64,000 nucleotides of DNA from positions 1 through 64,000 of the forward strand of contig CAYJLV010000005.1 of NCBI GenBank assembly GCA_964371405.1. Direction: 5' to 3'. The position numbers were made by a program, and so were the translations under genes. This DNA comes from JAMHWF01 sp964371405 (GTDB taxonomy: Bacteria; Pseudomonadota; Gammaproteobacteria; Burkholderiales; Burkholderiaceae_C). Below are positions 20,121 to 28,436 of this stretch, piece by piece (position 1 is the first letter of the stretch; each line of letters starts with the position of its first letter). Below the pieces are notes generated by a model. The model was not told the origin of the DNA, ran no database searches, and saw nothing but the letters and a program-made list of their open reading frames with translations.

Positions 20121-20915
20121 ATGACGACGAACCCGAACGACACCCCCTATGTGCTCAAGCAGCAGGACGCGCGCGGCGTCGTCACGCTGACGCTGAACCG
20201 GCCGCAGCAGTACAACGCGCTCAGCGAAGGCATGCTCGACGCGCTGCAGGCCGAGCTGGATGCGCTGGCCCACGACGAGAGCGCCCGCGTCGTCGTGCTC
20301 GCCGCCGGCGGCAAGGCCTTCTGCGCCGGCCACGATTTGAAGGAGATGCGCGCCGACCCCTCGCACAGCTACTACCGCAAGCTGTTCGGCCAGTGCGGCG
20401 ACGTGATGATGGCAGTGCAGAAGCTGCCGATCCCGGTGATTGCGAGGGTGCAGGGCATCGCCACCGCCGCCGGCTGCCAGCTCGTCGCGATGTGCGACCT
20501 CGCCGTCGCCGCCGACACGGCGACCTTCGCCGTCAGCGGCGTGAACCTCGGCCTCTTCTGCTCGACGCCCAGCGTCGCGCTGGGCCGCAACATGGGCCGC
20601 AAGCAGGCGATGGAGATGCTGCTGACGGGCGACTTCATCGACGCAGCGGAAGCGAAGGCGAGGGGCCTCGTCAACCGCATCGCGCCGCCCGGCGAGCTCG
20701 ACGCGGCGGTCGAAGCGCTCGTCGCCCGCATCGTCGGCAAGCCGCGCGTCGCCGTCGCGATCGGCAAGCAGCAGTTCTATCGTCAGATGGAGGCCGGCAT
20801 CGAGCAGGCCTACGACATCGCCAGCGAGGCGATGGCGTGCAACATGATGGAGCCGGAGGCGCTGGAGGGGGTGTTGGCGTTTGTGGAGAAGAGGAAGCCG
20901 AATCCGGCGCGCTGA
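20121..20915 (+). CDS. Enoyl-CoA hydratase/isomerase family protein
   Basis: Crotonase-fold enzyme of 264 residues. GKAFCAGHDLKEM contains the first oxyanion-hole residue, and GIATAAGCQLVAMCDLAVAA the second together with the family signature. One of the usual two catalytic glutamates is not obvious: the position after CSTPSVALGRNMG carries no Glu in the expected place, so hydratase activity is not certain. Encoded directly after the acyl-CoA synthetase in the same direction; convergent with the hemerythrin gene, with 29 bases between stops. Confidence 0.9.
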   Translation: MTTNPNDTPYVLKQQDARGVVTLTLNRPQQYNALSEGMLDALQAELDALAHDESARVVVLAAGGKAFCAGHDLKEMRADPSHSYYRKLFGQCGDVMMAVQKLPIPVIARVQGIATAAGCQLVAMCDLAVAADTATFAVSGVNLGLFCSTPSVALGRNMGRKQAMEMLLTGDFIDAAEAKARGLVNRIAPPGELDAAVEALVARIVGKPRVAVAIGKQQFYRQMEAGIEQAYDIASEAMACNMMEPEALEGVLAFVEKRKPNPAR

Positions 20916-20944
20916 TACGCCGCGTCCTCTTGGTCGCGGGACGT

Positions 20945-21607
20945 TCAGTCAAAGGCGTCCCGGCGGCGGAATTCCTCCCACTCGAGCTCGGTCCACCACT
21001 CGGCCTCGAGGCCGTTGCAGGTCTCGCCGTGGGCCCGGCACAAGAAGCACCCGTCGCCGCGCGTGAGAGCCGCGTCCTCGACCGGGCGGTAACGGATCGG
21101 CAGGGTCGCGGCGTCGTCGCGCGCGGCCGCCTGCGCCTCGCTCATCGGTCGATCCGCAAGCTCGCGAATCCCGCACCGGGCAAGCCGCTCCTCTCCCTGC
21201 GGAAACAGGACGGAGTTCTCCGCGTCGATATGACGCCAGAGCGCTTGCGAGTAACGGGTTGCCAGGGCCCGAAGCCGGACGCGGTCGTCCTCGGACTGCG
21301 GCCTCTGTTCGAGTAGCGGCGCCATCTCGCGCATCCACTGCTCCATTTCCGTGTGCTCGCGCCCGAGGGCGTACACGGGTCCGCGGTCGGCCGGCAGTTC
21401 CGCCTGCGTGACCAGCGCGTGAAAGAGCACGCCCTCCTCGCGACCGTGATGGAAATGGCCTGCGAACTCGGTGAAGAACGCGGAGTACCGTCTGCCGTCA
21501 TCCGGATCGGCAGTCCCGGCTGCGAGTCCGTCGACGTACGCGCGCAAGGATCCGAGCATCCGATCGATCAGCACGTGTTCGTCCTGGAGTGTGTCGAGCA
21601 GTTTCAT
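20945..21607 (-). CDS. Hemerythrin-like protein with C-terminal Cys-rich extension
   Basis: Protein of 220 residues. The first ~145 form a hemerythrin-type four-helix bundle with its di-iron ligands: DEHVLID, HFHHGREEGVLF, LGREHTEME and WRHIDAENSVLFP. A further ~70 residues contain CFLCRAHGETC and end in a Trp/Glu-rich segment (EAEWWTELEWEEF), an unusual addition that could bind a metal or form a redox site. It may sense or store oxygen or NO, or act in iron/redox repair as Ric/YtfE proteins do. It is read in the same direction as the BTAD-hydrolase gene, 54 bases downstream of it. Confidence 0.82.
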   Translation of the reverse strand: MKLLDTLQDEHVLIDRMLGSLRAYVDGLAAGTADPDDGRRYSAFFTEFAGHFHHGREEGVLFHALVTQAELPADRGPVYALGREHTEMEQWMREMAPLLEQRPQSEDDRVRLRALATRYSQALWRHIDAENSVLFPQGEERLARCGIRELADRPMSEAQAAARDDAATLPIRYRPVEDAALTRGDGCFLCRAHGETCNGLEAEWWTELEWEEFRRRDAFD

Positions 21608-21661
21608 TGCCGATTCATCCCTCGCGTGGTTGGTGCACCGCCCAAGATTAGTCCCTGAGTG

Positions 21662-23266
21662 TCATCGCGCGGCGAACTTCTGGATCGCCTCGATGACGGG
21701 TGCGCTGTCGCCACACCACCAGAAGTGATCGGTGCCTTCGAGCGGCTGCCAGACCGCTGCGGTGATGTTCCGCGCAAGATGCTCGCCCGCTTCGAAGCGA
21801 ACGGCCTGATCGCCGCGCCGATGCATCACGAGCGTCGGCACGGCGATGCGGCCGAGATCGGCGCGCAGGTCGGCGTCGCGCAGGCCGCGAAGGATGGTTT
21901 CCAGTCCTCCAGGCGACGCCGCGTGCCGCACGAGGCGAGCCCACCAGGCGCGCAGCGCGGGATCGTCCTTCTCGCTCGGAGCGAACGTCTCGATGCCCGC
22001 CGGCCCGCCCCATTCGGCGACGAGTCGCTGCAGCCAGACGTCGTAGGCGGGCGCGGGCAGGGCCCAGGGGTAGTCGGGCGCGGCCGAGCCCCGCGCCAGC
22101 GATCCGAACAGGCACAGGCCCTGGACGCGATCCGCATGATCGACGGCCAAGCGCATCGCTCCCAAACCGCCTTCGGACGACCCGAAGAGCCAGGCGCGCG
22201 GCACGCCGGCATGCTCGAGGATCGCCGCGATGTCGGCCGCCATGGCGGCCGGCGTGCTCGTGGCGCCCAAGCGCTCCGACAAGCCCACGCCGCGCCGGTC
22301 GAACAGGATCACGCGAAAGCGCTCCGCCAGCGCCTCGACGCAGGCACGAAGCGGCGGGTGCTCCAGCGCGATCTCGATATGACACACAAACCCGGGGGAG
22401 ATCACCAAGGCTCGATCGCCCGCTCCAAGCATCGTGTAGGCGACGGTGCCCAGACCCCCTTCGGCGAAGCGCACGCCGGGCCGCTCCACCCGGTGCGACG
22501 ACTGCCGCTTCAGACCCTCCGTCATGCGCAGGTATGCCTTCTCCGTCTGCGGGCCCGGCTTGATGCCGAACTCCGCGCGCAAGGCCTCGGCGCAGCGCAT
22601 GAAGGCGGCCTCGACGCCGGCGCTGTCGACCTGCAGCGCGTGCAGCTGCATCAGCAGCACGTAGCTCGGTTCACGGTACGCGTCGAGCGCGATCAGCACT
22701 TCGGCCAGGTCCAGCGCCGACGCGAAGTCGCCGCACCGGCCGAGCGCGTCGATCAGCCGCTCGAGCAGGCGCGCCAGCAGATGCTCGTGCTCGATCGAGG
22801 CCGCCTTGAGCCAGTCGTCGAAGAGCTCGGAGCCGAAGGCGATGCCTTGCAGCAGCGGGCGGCGCGCGCGCGCGACCCATCGGCGGGCTTCCTCCACGGT
22901 GCTTTCGTCTAACGGCCCTGCGGCGACGGCGCGGCGGGCGAACCGCGCGAACCGAAGTGCATCGATCTCCACACTCTCAGCCACGAGTGCGAGGCCATCC
23001 TGGTCGGGCGACAGGATCCTGCAGCCCAGCGCCGCTTCGATCGTGTAGACGAGCCGGCGCAGACGCGTGCGCCCCTGCGCTTCGTCGGCGTCGGGCCAGA
23101 GCAGGGCGGCCAGATGCGGCCGCGGCGCGGGCCCCGGGTTGAACGCCAGGTAGGCGATCAGCGCGACGGCGCGCTTCAACGGCAGCCGCGTCTCGCGTCC
23201 CTGCACGGCGGTCGCGGGCACGCCGAAGACCTGCAGTTCCACCGCGGGCGACGGGGAGCGCGACAT
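21662..23266 (-). CDS. SARP/BTAD-type regulator fused to an alpha/beta hydrolase
   Basis: Protein of 534 residues with two parts. Residues about 8-95 form an OmpR-like winged helix as in SARP activators (LQVFGVPATAVQG, LIAYLAFNPG, LLWPDADEAQGRTRLRRL), followed to about 245 by the helical bacterial transcriptional activator domain. Residues about 265-530 are an alpha/beta hydrolase with nucleophile elbow GSSEGG, a candidate acid in HRRGDQAV and a final His in EGTDHFWW. The hydrolase part resembles that fused to adenylate cyclases in other bacteria. The catalytic residues look intact, so the protein may bind or turn over a small ester or acyl ligand while controlling transcription. The start is the ATG at 23266. 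It diverges from the mddA-like gene with an 85-base gap containing GGGAC repeats. Confidence 0.85.
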   Translation of the reverse strand: MSRSPSPAVELQVFGVPATAVQGRETRLPLKRAVALIAYLAFNPGPAPRPHLAALLWPDADEAQGRTRLRRLVYTIEAALGCRILSPDQDGLALVAESVEIDALRFARFARRAVAAGPLDESTVEEARRWVARARRPLLQGIAFGSELFDDWLKAASIEHEHLLARLLERLIDALGRCGDFASALDLAEVLIALDAYREPSYVLLMQLHALQVDSAGVEAAFMRCAEALRAEFGIKPGPQTEKAYLRMTEGLKRQSSHRVERPGVRFAEGGLGTVAYTMLGAGDRALVISPGFVCHIEIALEHPPLRACVEALAERFRVILFDRRGVGLSERLGATSTPAAMAADIAAILEHAGVPRAWLFGSSEGGLGAMRLAVDHADRVQGLCLFGSLARGSAAPDYPWALPAPAYDVWLQRLVAEWGGPAGIETFAPSEKDDPALRAWWARLVRHAASPGGLETILRGLRDADLRADLGRIAVPTLVMHRRGDQAVRFEAGEHLARNITAAVWQPLEGTDHFWWCGDSAPVIEAIQKFAAR

Positions 23267-23280
23267 GGCGCGGTTATACA

Positions 23281-23304
23281 GGGACACAGGGACGCTGAAG
23301 GGAC
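23281..23304 (+). promoter_or_regulatory. GGGAC direct repeats, candidate regulator binding site
   Basis: GGGAC occurs at 23281-23285, 23289-23293 and 23300-23304 (each followed by A or G), spaced 8 and 11 bases, between the two divergent starts. SARP-type activators bind short direct repeats of about one helical turn, so this is a candidate operator. A TATAAC box on the minus strand (about 23270-23275) lies almost on the regulator start codon. Confidence 0.4.
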
Positions 23305-23351
23305 GGCGGCCTTCTATCGTGGCATCCAACCTCTTGCACCTGGAGCTCACG

Positions 23352-24089
23352 ATGCGCGGACTGCTTTCGTTTCTCTATGGCGTGGCCGTCTACGTGGTCG
23401 GCCTCGCCACTCAGATGTACCTCATCGGCTTCAGCGGCAACCTGCTCGTGCCCAGGTCGGTCGATGTCGGCGTCGGCGCCCCCTGGGTCCAGGCACTGGC
23501 CACCGATCTGCTGTTGCTGACCCTGTTCGGCATCCAGCACAGCGTGATGGCGCGTCGCGGCTTCAAGCGCTGGTCGACCCGCGTCGTCCCTCCGGCCGTG
23601 GAGCGCAGCACCTATGTGCTGGCCACGTGCGCCGTGCTCGCGCTGATGTTCCGGTTCTGGGTGCCGATCGAGGCTCCGGTCGTGTGGCAGGTCGAACACC
23701 GTGCCGGTGTGGCGCTGCTGTGGAGCCTGTTCGGGCTCGGCTGGCTGGTGGCGCTGGTCAGCACCTTCCTCATCAGCCACTTCGAGCTGTTCGGGCTGCA
23801 ACAGGTGTGTGCACCCCTGAGGCGGCGCGCCGTGCCCGAGGCCGGGTTCAGGGCGCCGCTGCTGTACCGCTACGTGCGCCACCCGCTGTACGCGGGCCTG
23901 CTGATAAGCCTCTGGGCGGTGCCGGTCATGACCGCCGGGCGGCTGCTGTTCGCGCTCGGGTTGAGCGCCTACATCCTGATCGGCATCGCGTTCGAGGAAC
24001 GCGATCTTCTCCGCCAGTTCGGCGAGCGCTATCGCAGGTATCGCGAGCAGGTCGGCATGCTGATCCCGCGCGCGCGGGCAGGGGGCTGA
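23352..24089 (+). CDS. mddA: Methanethiol S-methyltransferase-like membrane protein (MddA/NnrU/isoprenylcysteine methyltransferase fold)
   Basis: Membrane protein of 245 residues with five to six hydrophobic helices. The C-terminal part has the isoprenylcysteine-methyltransferase motif LLYRYVRHPLYAGLLISLWA followed by FEERDLLRQFGERYRRYREQV, which form the SAM site in this fold. The middle part (FGIQHSVMARRGFKRW, VPPAVERSTYVL) resembles MddA, which methylates methanethiol to dimethyl sulfide, more than NnrU. Function is inferred from remembered similarity only. The ATG at 23352 begins the first helix; the upstream frame is leader. It is divergent from the BTAD-hydrolase regulator, which may control it. 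Confidence 0.72.
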   Translation: MRGLLSFLYGVAVYVVGLATQMYLIGFSGNLLVPRSVDVGVGAPWVQALATDLLLLTLFGIQHSVMARRGFKRWSTRVVPPAVERSTYVLATCAVLALMFRFWVPIEAPVVWQVEHRAGVALLWSLFGLGWLVALVSTFLISHFELFGLQQVCAPLRRRAVPEAGFRAPLLYRYVRHPLYAGLLISLWAVPVMTAGRLLFALGLSAYILIGIAFEERDLLRQFGERYRRYREQVGMLIPRARAGG

Positions 24090-24114
24090 GACGCTCGCAT
24101 GACCACGCACCGCC

Positions 24115-24870
24115 TCACCGCACGGCCTCCCACCACCGCGTCGACTGGAAGGGCCGGTCGGCATCCACCACTTCGCCCACGCGCGGCGTCATCAGCTCGA
24201 CCCCCACGCGAGCGGCCTCGGCCACCGTTCGCCGGATCGGTTCATCCCAATCGTGATACGCGAGATTGAAGGTGGACCAGTGAACCGGAAACATGAGCCT
24301 GGCACGGACGTCGCGGTGCACCTGGACGGCCTGCTCGGGAGGCATGTGGATGTCGGTCCACGCGTCGCCGGGCCCGTAGGCGCCGATCTTGACGAAGGCG
24401 ATGTCGAACGGCCCGAGGCGCTCGCCGAGCTCCCGAAACACCTTGGCGTAGCCGGTGTCGCCGCTGTAGAAGAAGCGGTGCTGCGGCCCGACGACCGACC
24501 AGCTCGACCACAGCGTCGTGCTGCGCTCGCCCACGCCGCGGCCGGAGTAGTGGCGCGTCGGCGTGCACACGATCCGCACGTTCTTCAACGAATGCTCCTG
24601 CCACCATTCCAGCTCCTCGATCTGTGCGGGCGCAACGCCCCATCGCTCCAGATGGGCGCCGATGCCCAGCGGCACATAGAAGCGCGAGCCGCGATGCGCC
24701 AGGTGGCGCACCGTGTCCATGTCGAGATGGTCGTAGTGGTCGTGCGAGATGAGCACGGCGTCGATCGGGGGCAGGTCGGCCAGCGCGATCGGCGGCGCAT
24801 GAAAGCGCCGCGGTTCCACGGGCAGCGGCGACACGCGCTCGGCGAACACGGGTTCGAGCAGGAAGCGCAC
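24115..24870 (-). CDS. Metallo-beta-lactamase-fold hydrolase (UlaG/NAPE-PLD-like), start uncertain
   Basis: At least 251 residues with the metal-binding SHDHYDHLD, then RHYSGRG, FYSGDTGYAK and PVHWSTFNL, matching the RomA/UlaG/NAPE-PLD-like lactamase-fold group that cleaves phosphodiesters or lactones. The GTG at 24870 is the first ATG/GTG/TTG in frame, but the family's conserved first strand (FWIGHASTYVEADG) is encoded just upstream in the same open frame. The only candidate start that keeps it is CTG at 24927, overlapping the TGA of the HAD gene. Either a rare CTG start with translational coupling is used, or the start has been lost. A fossil of a second copy lies at 26225-26335. Confidence 0.82.
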   Translation of the reverse strand: MRFLLEPVFAERVSPLPVEPRRFHAPPIALADLPPIDAVLISHDHYDHLDMDTVRHLAHRGSRFYVPLGIGAHLERWGVAPAQIEELEWWQEHSLKNVRIVCTPTRHYSGRGVGERSTTLWSSWSVVGPQHRFFYSGDTGYAKVFRELGERLGPFDIAFVKIGAYGPGDAWTDIHMPPEQAVQVHRDVRARLMFPVHWSTFNLAYHDWDEPIRRTVAEAARVGVELMTPRVGEVVDADRPFQSTRWWEAVR

Positions 24871-24923
24871 GCCGTCGGCCTCGACATACGTGCTCGCATG
24901 GCCGATCCAGAACGCCCGGTACG

Positions 24924-25553
24924 TCAGAACCGATGGGCCAACTCGCTGAGGTTGTCGACCGTGGCCACGTGCGGGGGGAATTCGGACCGGCCGCCGTTCC
25001 TGAGCCCCACGAAGGTGGCGCCGGCCGCACGTGCGCAGGCGAGGTCCCAGGTGGAGTCACCGACCATCAGTACCGAGCCCAGCGCGTCGCCGAAGCCCAG
25101 CGCGGCAGCGGCGGCGAGGCATGGATCCGGCGCCGGCTTGGGCGCGAGGTCCGACCGGCGCGGAACGAGCGCACCGACGCTGATGTCGTGGCGGTCGAGC
25201 ACGGCGCGGGCTGCGCGGGCCGGAAGCAGCGTGGCGACGGCTCGGGGCAGATGCGCGGTGGCGTCGAGGATTGCGCGCAGCCCCGGCATGGCAACTGAGC
25301 GAGAGATGGCAGCCTCCTCGTGGCGCTCGATGGCGTCGGAGACAAGTTGCCAGGTCGGTCTCCCGGCCAGCGCAACGAGAACGTCCATGCAAGCCCGCGT
25401 GGCGCTGTCCCACCCGGTCGCCGGTGTCGCGACGTCCGGCCAGGCGGCGACGAGCCTCCTGACGTCGGCCACGGCGGCCCCGTAGTCGGTGAAGCTCTGG
25501 ACGTCGACGAGCGTCCGGTCCAAGTCGAAGACCACGGCGCGAATCGTGTTCAT
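24924..25553 (-). CDS. HAD-superfamily hydrolase (phosphatase-like)
   Basis: Protein of 209 residues with HAD motif I FDLDRTLV (nucleophile Asp and general-acid Asp), motif III Lys in LAPKPAPDP and motif IV VMVGDSTWD. A helical cap lies between motif I and about residue 90, as in phosphoglycolate-phosphatase-like members. Substrate unknown. Its stop overlaps the possible CTG start of the lactamase-fold gene downstream. Confidence 0.87.
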   Translation of the reverse strand: MNTIRAVVFDLDRTLVDVQSFTDYGAAVADVRRLVAAWPDVATPATGWDSATRACMDVLVALAGRPTWQLVSDAIERHEEAAISRSVAMPGLRAILDATAHLPRAVATLLPARAARAVLDRHDISVGALVPRRSDLAPKPAPDPCLAAAAALGFGDALGSVLMVGDSTWDLACARAAGATFVGLRNGGRSEFPPHVATVDNLSELAHRF

Positions 25554-25705
25554 GCAGGGTCGATCCTATTGCAGTCGGGCCCCCGCCGTTGTGGAGCGCA
25601 CGCGCGGACCCGACAGCTTCGGCGAAAACGAATCGAGCCTGACGCCGATCAGACCCGCCTCGCCAGGCCCGCGCTATCGTCAACGCTTTTTCGAGGAGCG
25701 CTTTC

Positions 25706-26086
25706 ATGGCCCGGATCGAAGGGGTGTGTCGCGAGGTCTGCGATGCCACCGAGTACGTGACCATCGTGACCAGCGGACCCGAGGGCCCGCATCTGGCCGG
25801 GCACTGGGGCAGCTACATGCGCATCGTCGATCCCGGCGAGGTGGTGGTGTTCCCGGTCGGCCGCTTCCAGCGCACCGAACAGAACCTGCGAGCCCACAGC
25901 CGCATGCAACTCATGGTCGCGTCGCGCAAGGTCCAGGGCAGCCGCAGCCCGGGCCAGGGTTGCGTGATCGACGGCACCGGCGAGATCGTCACCGCAGGCG
26001 AGTACCTCGATCTGGTGCGCGAGAAGTTCCCCTGGGCCCGTGGCGCGCTGGTGATGCGCGTCGGGTCGACCTCGACCCAGCTCTGA
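25706..26086 (+). CDS. Pyridoxamine 5'-phosphate oxidase-like flavin-binding split-barrel protein
   Basis: Small 126-residue protein with the fold and segment order of FMN-binding split barrels: ATEYVTIVTSGPEGPHLAGHWG, then VVFPVGRFQRTEQNL and VQGSRSPGQGCVIDGTGEIV. Family members bind FMN, F420 or haem; the reaction here is unknown. The ATG at 25706 has GAGGAG 9 bases upstream. It lies alone between the divergent HAD gene and a stretch of gene remnants. Confidence 0.75.
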   Translation: MARIEGVCREVCDATEYVTIVTSGPEGPHLAGHWGSYMRIVDPGEVVVFPVGRFQRTEQNLRAHSRMQLMVASRKVQGSRSPGQGCVIDGTGEIVTAGEYLDLVREKFPWARGALVMRVGSTSTQL

Positions 26087-26141
26087 GCAACCGCCCCGGG
26101 GCCGGGCTGCGCCTCCCTGCGGCCTTCGGGGCGCAAGCTGC

Positions 26142-26207
26142 ATGCCCTTCGACGGCAAGCGCATGATCTTCGGCGGCTTCCAACAGGTGGTCGAAGCAAT
26201 GGCTTGA
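26142..26207 (+). pseudogene. DUF1428 (YbaA-like) C-terminal remnant
   Basis: The 21 codons before the TGA encode MPFDGKRMIFGGFQQVVEAM, matching the conserved C-terminal end of DUF1428 proteins (PFDGKRMIYGGF...). Nothing upstream in this frame resembles the remaining ~100 residues of the family. It therefore looks like the tail of a deleted gene. A second such tail occurs at 40097-40156. Confidence 0.65.
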
Positions 26208-26224
26208 GCGGCGGCGCCACGCCG

Positions 26225-26335
26225 TACCGGCACCGGAGGTGCCGTCTCCAGCTCAACCCCGTGCGCGCAGGCTCCGCCACCGTCCTGCGGATCGGTTCAT
26301 CCCAGTGGTGATTGGCGAGATTGAAGGTGGCTGTC
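26225..26335 (-). pseudogene. remnant of a second metallo-beta-lactamase-fold gene
   Basis: The minus strand encodes TFNLANHHWDEPIRRTVAE, nearly the same as TFNLAYHDWDEPIRRTVAE in the intact gene at 24115. With a one-base shift it continues GVELETAP, like the GVELMTP of the intact protein. Both flanks then diverge. The DNA is also visibly similar (GGATCGGTTCATCCCA in both). It is a short, frameshifted fossil, not an expressed gene. Confidence 0.75.
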
Positions 26336-26378
26336 GTGCGACCATGGCGGCCTCCGGCTCACGCAGCAGTCCACCTCA

Positions 26379-27704
26379 TTGAAACCGCCCAAGCCGCCGC
26401 CCGCCGCGATCCCGCAGACGCGCCTCGGCCGGCTCGCGAGCATGGGCCTGGCCGCCGGTGGCCTCGCGGCCGGCGCCGCGGCGCAGGGCCTCGCGCGCAT
26501 GGCGCGCGGCGAGGCGCCCGACTTTCGCGGTGCGCTGCTCTCGGCTCCCAACGCGAAGCGCCTCGCCGAGCGGCTCGCACGCCTGCGCGGGGCGGCGATG
26601 AAGATCGGCCAGTTGGTCTCGATGCAGGGCGAGGACCTGCTGCCGGCCGAGTTCGCGCAGGCGCTGTCGGTGCTGCGCTCGCAGGCCGCGCCGATGCCGC
26701 AGCAGCAACTGCGCCGCGCGCTCGGGCGCGAATACGGCGCGGGCTGGGAGCGGCGCTTCGCCGCGTTCGACCCCGAGCCTGTCGCGGCGGCGTCGATCGG
26801 GCAGGTGCATCGCGCCACCACGGCCGACGGGCGCGACGTCGCGCTCAAGATCCAGTACCCTGGCGTGGCGCGCTCGATCGCGAGCGACGTCGACAACGTC
26901 GCGGCGCTGCTGCGCCTGTTCAACCTGCTGCCGATCGAGCTCGACGTGGCGGGCCTCGCCGACGAAGCCAAGCGCCAGCTCCTGCAGGAGGCCGACTATC
27001 TCGCCGAGGCGCGCTTCCTCGAGCATTTCGGCAAGCTGGTGGCCAATGAGCCGATGCTGCTCGTGCCGCGCGTGCACCGCGACCTGACGACGACGCGCAT
27101 CATGGCGATGGACTTCGTCGACGCCGCGCCGCTCGACGCGCTGGCGACGGCGCCGCAGGCGCGGCGCAATGCCGTCGGCGCGCTGTTCGAGCGGCTGCTG
27201 TTCCGCGAGCTGTTCGAGTTCCGCGTCATGCAGACCGACCCGAACTTCGCGAACTACCTCTACCAGCGCAAGAGCGGCCGCCTCGTGCTGCTCGACTTCG
27301 GCGCGACGCGGCACTTCGGCGCCCGGTTCGTCGGCCGCTACGCACGCATCAGCCGCGCCGTGATCGACGGCGATCGCGACGCCGTTGCGCGCGAGGCGGT
27401 GCGCATCGGCTATGCGGTGGAGGGCGATGCGCCCGAGCGCATCAATGCAGTGGTCGACATGTGCCTGCTGGCCTGCGAACCGCTGCGCCACGCCGGGCGC
27501 TACGACTTCGGCGCGTCGGACCTGCCCGCGCGCGTGCGCGATCTTGCTTTCGAGCTGGGCATCCGGCGGCGGCTGCTGCGTTCGCCGCCGCCCGAGACGC
27601 TGTTCCTGCATCGCAAGCTCGTCGGCTCGTTCCTGCTGCTCAAGCGGCTGGGCGCGCAGGTCGATGCGCGGTCGCTGATCCTGCCGTTCCTGCCCAAGGC
27701 GTAG
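26379..27704 (+). CDS. ABC1/UbiB (ADCK-like) atypical kinase
   Basis: Protein of 441 residues of the UbiB/ABC1/ADCK family, whose members support ubiquinone synthesis or lipid handling through an atypical kinase/ATPase. The family-defining KxGQ motif (AAMKIGQLVSMQGEDLLP, about residues 81-98), the alanine-rich loop EPVAAASIGQVHRA, ALKIQYPGV, QTDPNFANYLY and LLDFGATR are all present. The frame starts at TTG 26379 (no clear ribosome-binding site); an ATG 21 codons later is the alternative. It follows immediately after the remnant region. Confidence 0.9.
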   Translation: MKPPKPPPAAIPQTRLGRLASMGLAAGGLAAGAAAQGLARMARGEAPDFRGALLSAPNAKRLAERLARLRGAAMKIGQLVSMQGEDLLPAEFAQALSVLRSQAAPMPQQQLRRALGREYGAGWERRFAAFDPEPVAAASIGQVHRATTADGRDVALKIQYPGVARSIASDVDNVAALLRLFNLLPIELDVAGLADEAKRQLLQEADYLAEARFLEHFGKLVANEPMLLVPRVHRDLTTTRIMAMDFVDAAPLDALATAPQARRNAVGALFERLLFRELFEFRVMQTDPNFANYLYQRKSGRLVLLDFGATRHFGARFVGRYARISRAVIDGDRDAVAREAVRIGYAVEGDAPERINAVVDMCLLACEPLRHAGRYDFGASDLPARVRDLAFELGIRRRLLRSPPPETLFLHRKLVGSFLLLKRLGAQVDARSLILPFLPKA

Positions 27705-27927
27705 CAGCGGGAACCTTGGATCGAGCCGGCGGCCTGGAACGATGTCTCCATCCTCGGCGCCCCGCCGCCTGTTGCGGGGAGCACCCGCTGCGAGATGACC
27801 TGGCCGGTCTCGTCGGGCAAACATGGTCGCGGCGCGGGCGACGGCAAACCGCGCGTCGCGATGCAACGCGCGAAACTCGACGGGGCCTGCCTTCCCTGAC
27901 AGACTCGCCGCGACTGAAAGGATCCCC

Positions 27928-28401
27928 GTGCGCAAGTCATCGTTTCGCCTGCTCTCCGTCGTCGTCGCACTGCTCGCGCCGGCATGGCAACCCGCCGCGT
28001 TCGCCGGCCCCCATGCCGATGAACTCGGCCGATGCATGCTCCGCTCGACGAGCAAGGAAGATCGCGCGCTGATGGTCCGCTGGATCTTCACGACGGCGGC
28101 GCTGCACCCGAACGTGGAGCCGCTGGCGCGCGTCTCCGGCGAGCAGCGGCAATCGGCCAGCAGGAGCATGGCCGGCCTCGTCGAGCAGCTCGCGATGCAG
28201 ACGTGCAGGACTGAACTGGTCCAGGCCGTGCGCGCCGAGGGGCCGGGGGCGGTGGAGGCCAGCCTGCAACTCGTGGGCCGCGCCGCCGGCCAGGAGCTCT
28301 TCGCCGAGCCGCGCGTGATGGCGGGCGCCATGGAGGTCGCCCGCTACCTCGATCAGCGCAAGATCGCCGATCTGGTGCTGCAGGAGCTGCTGCCGCGCTG
28401 A
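27928..28401 (+). CDS. Hypothetical exported protein
   Basis: Unrecognised 157-residue protein. A GTG at 27928 with GAAAGGA upstream begins a typical signal peptide (RKSS, hydrophobic LLSVVVALLAPAW, AFA cleavage site), leaving a mainly helical mature protein of about 130 residues with two cysteines (GRCML and QTCRTEL) that could form a disulfide. The longer frame from 27823 lacks any export signal. It is convergent with the OsmC gene, 35 bases between stops. Confidence 0.65.
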   Translation: MRKSSFRLLSVVVALLAPAWQPAAFAGPHADELGRCMLRSTSKEDRALMVRWIFTTAALHPNVEPLARVSGEQRQSASRSMAGLVEQLAMQTCRTELVQAVRAEGPGAVEASLQLVGRAAGQELFAEPRVMAGAMEVARYLDQRKIADLVLQELLPR

Positions 28402-28436
28402 CCGGCCCGCGGCCGACGCAGGGCGGCGCGCTCGCG

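Noticed and set aside
18293..20143. 616-codon minus-strand open frame opposite the acyl-CoA synthetase
   Set aside because: Shadow of a well-supported synthetase gene; His/Arg/Asp-rich translation typical of antisense frames in high-GC DNA.
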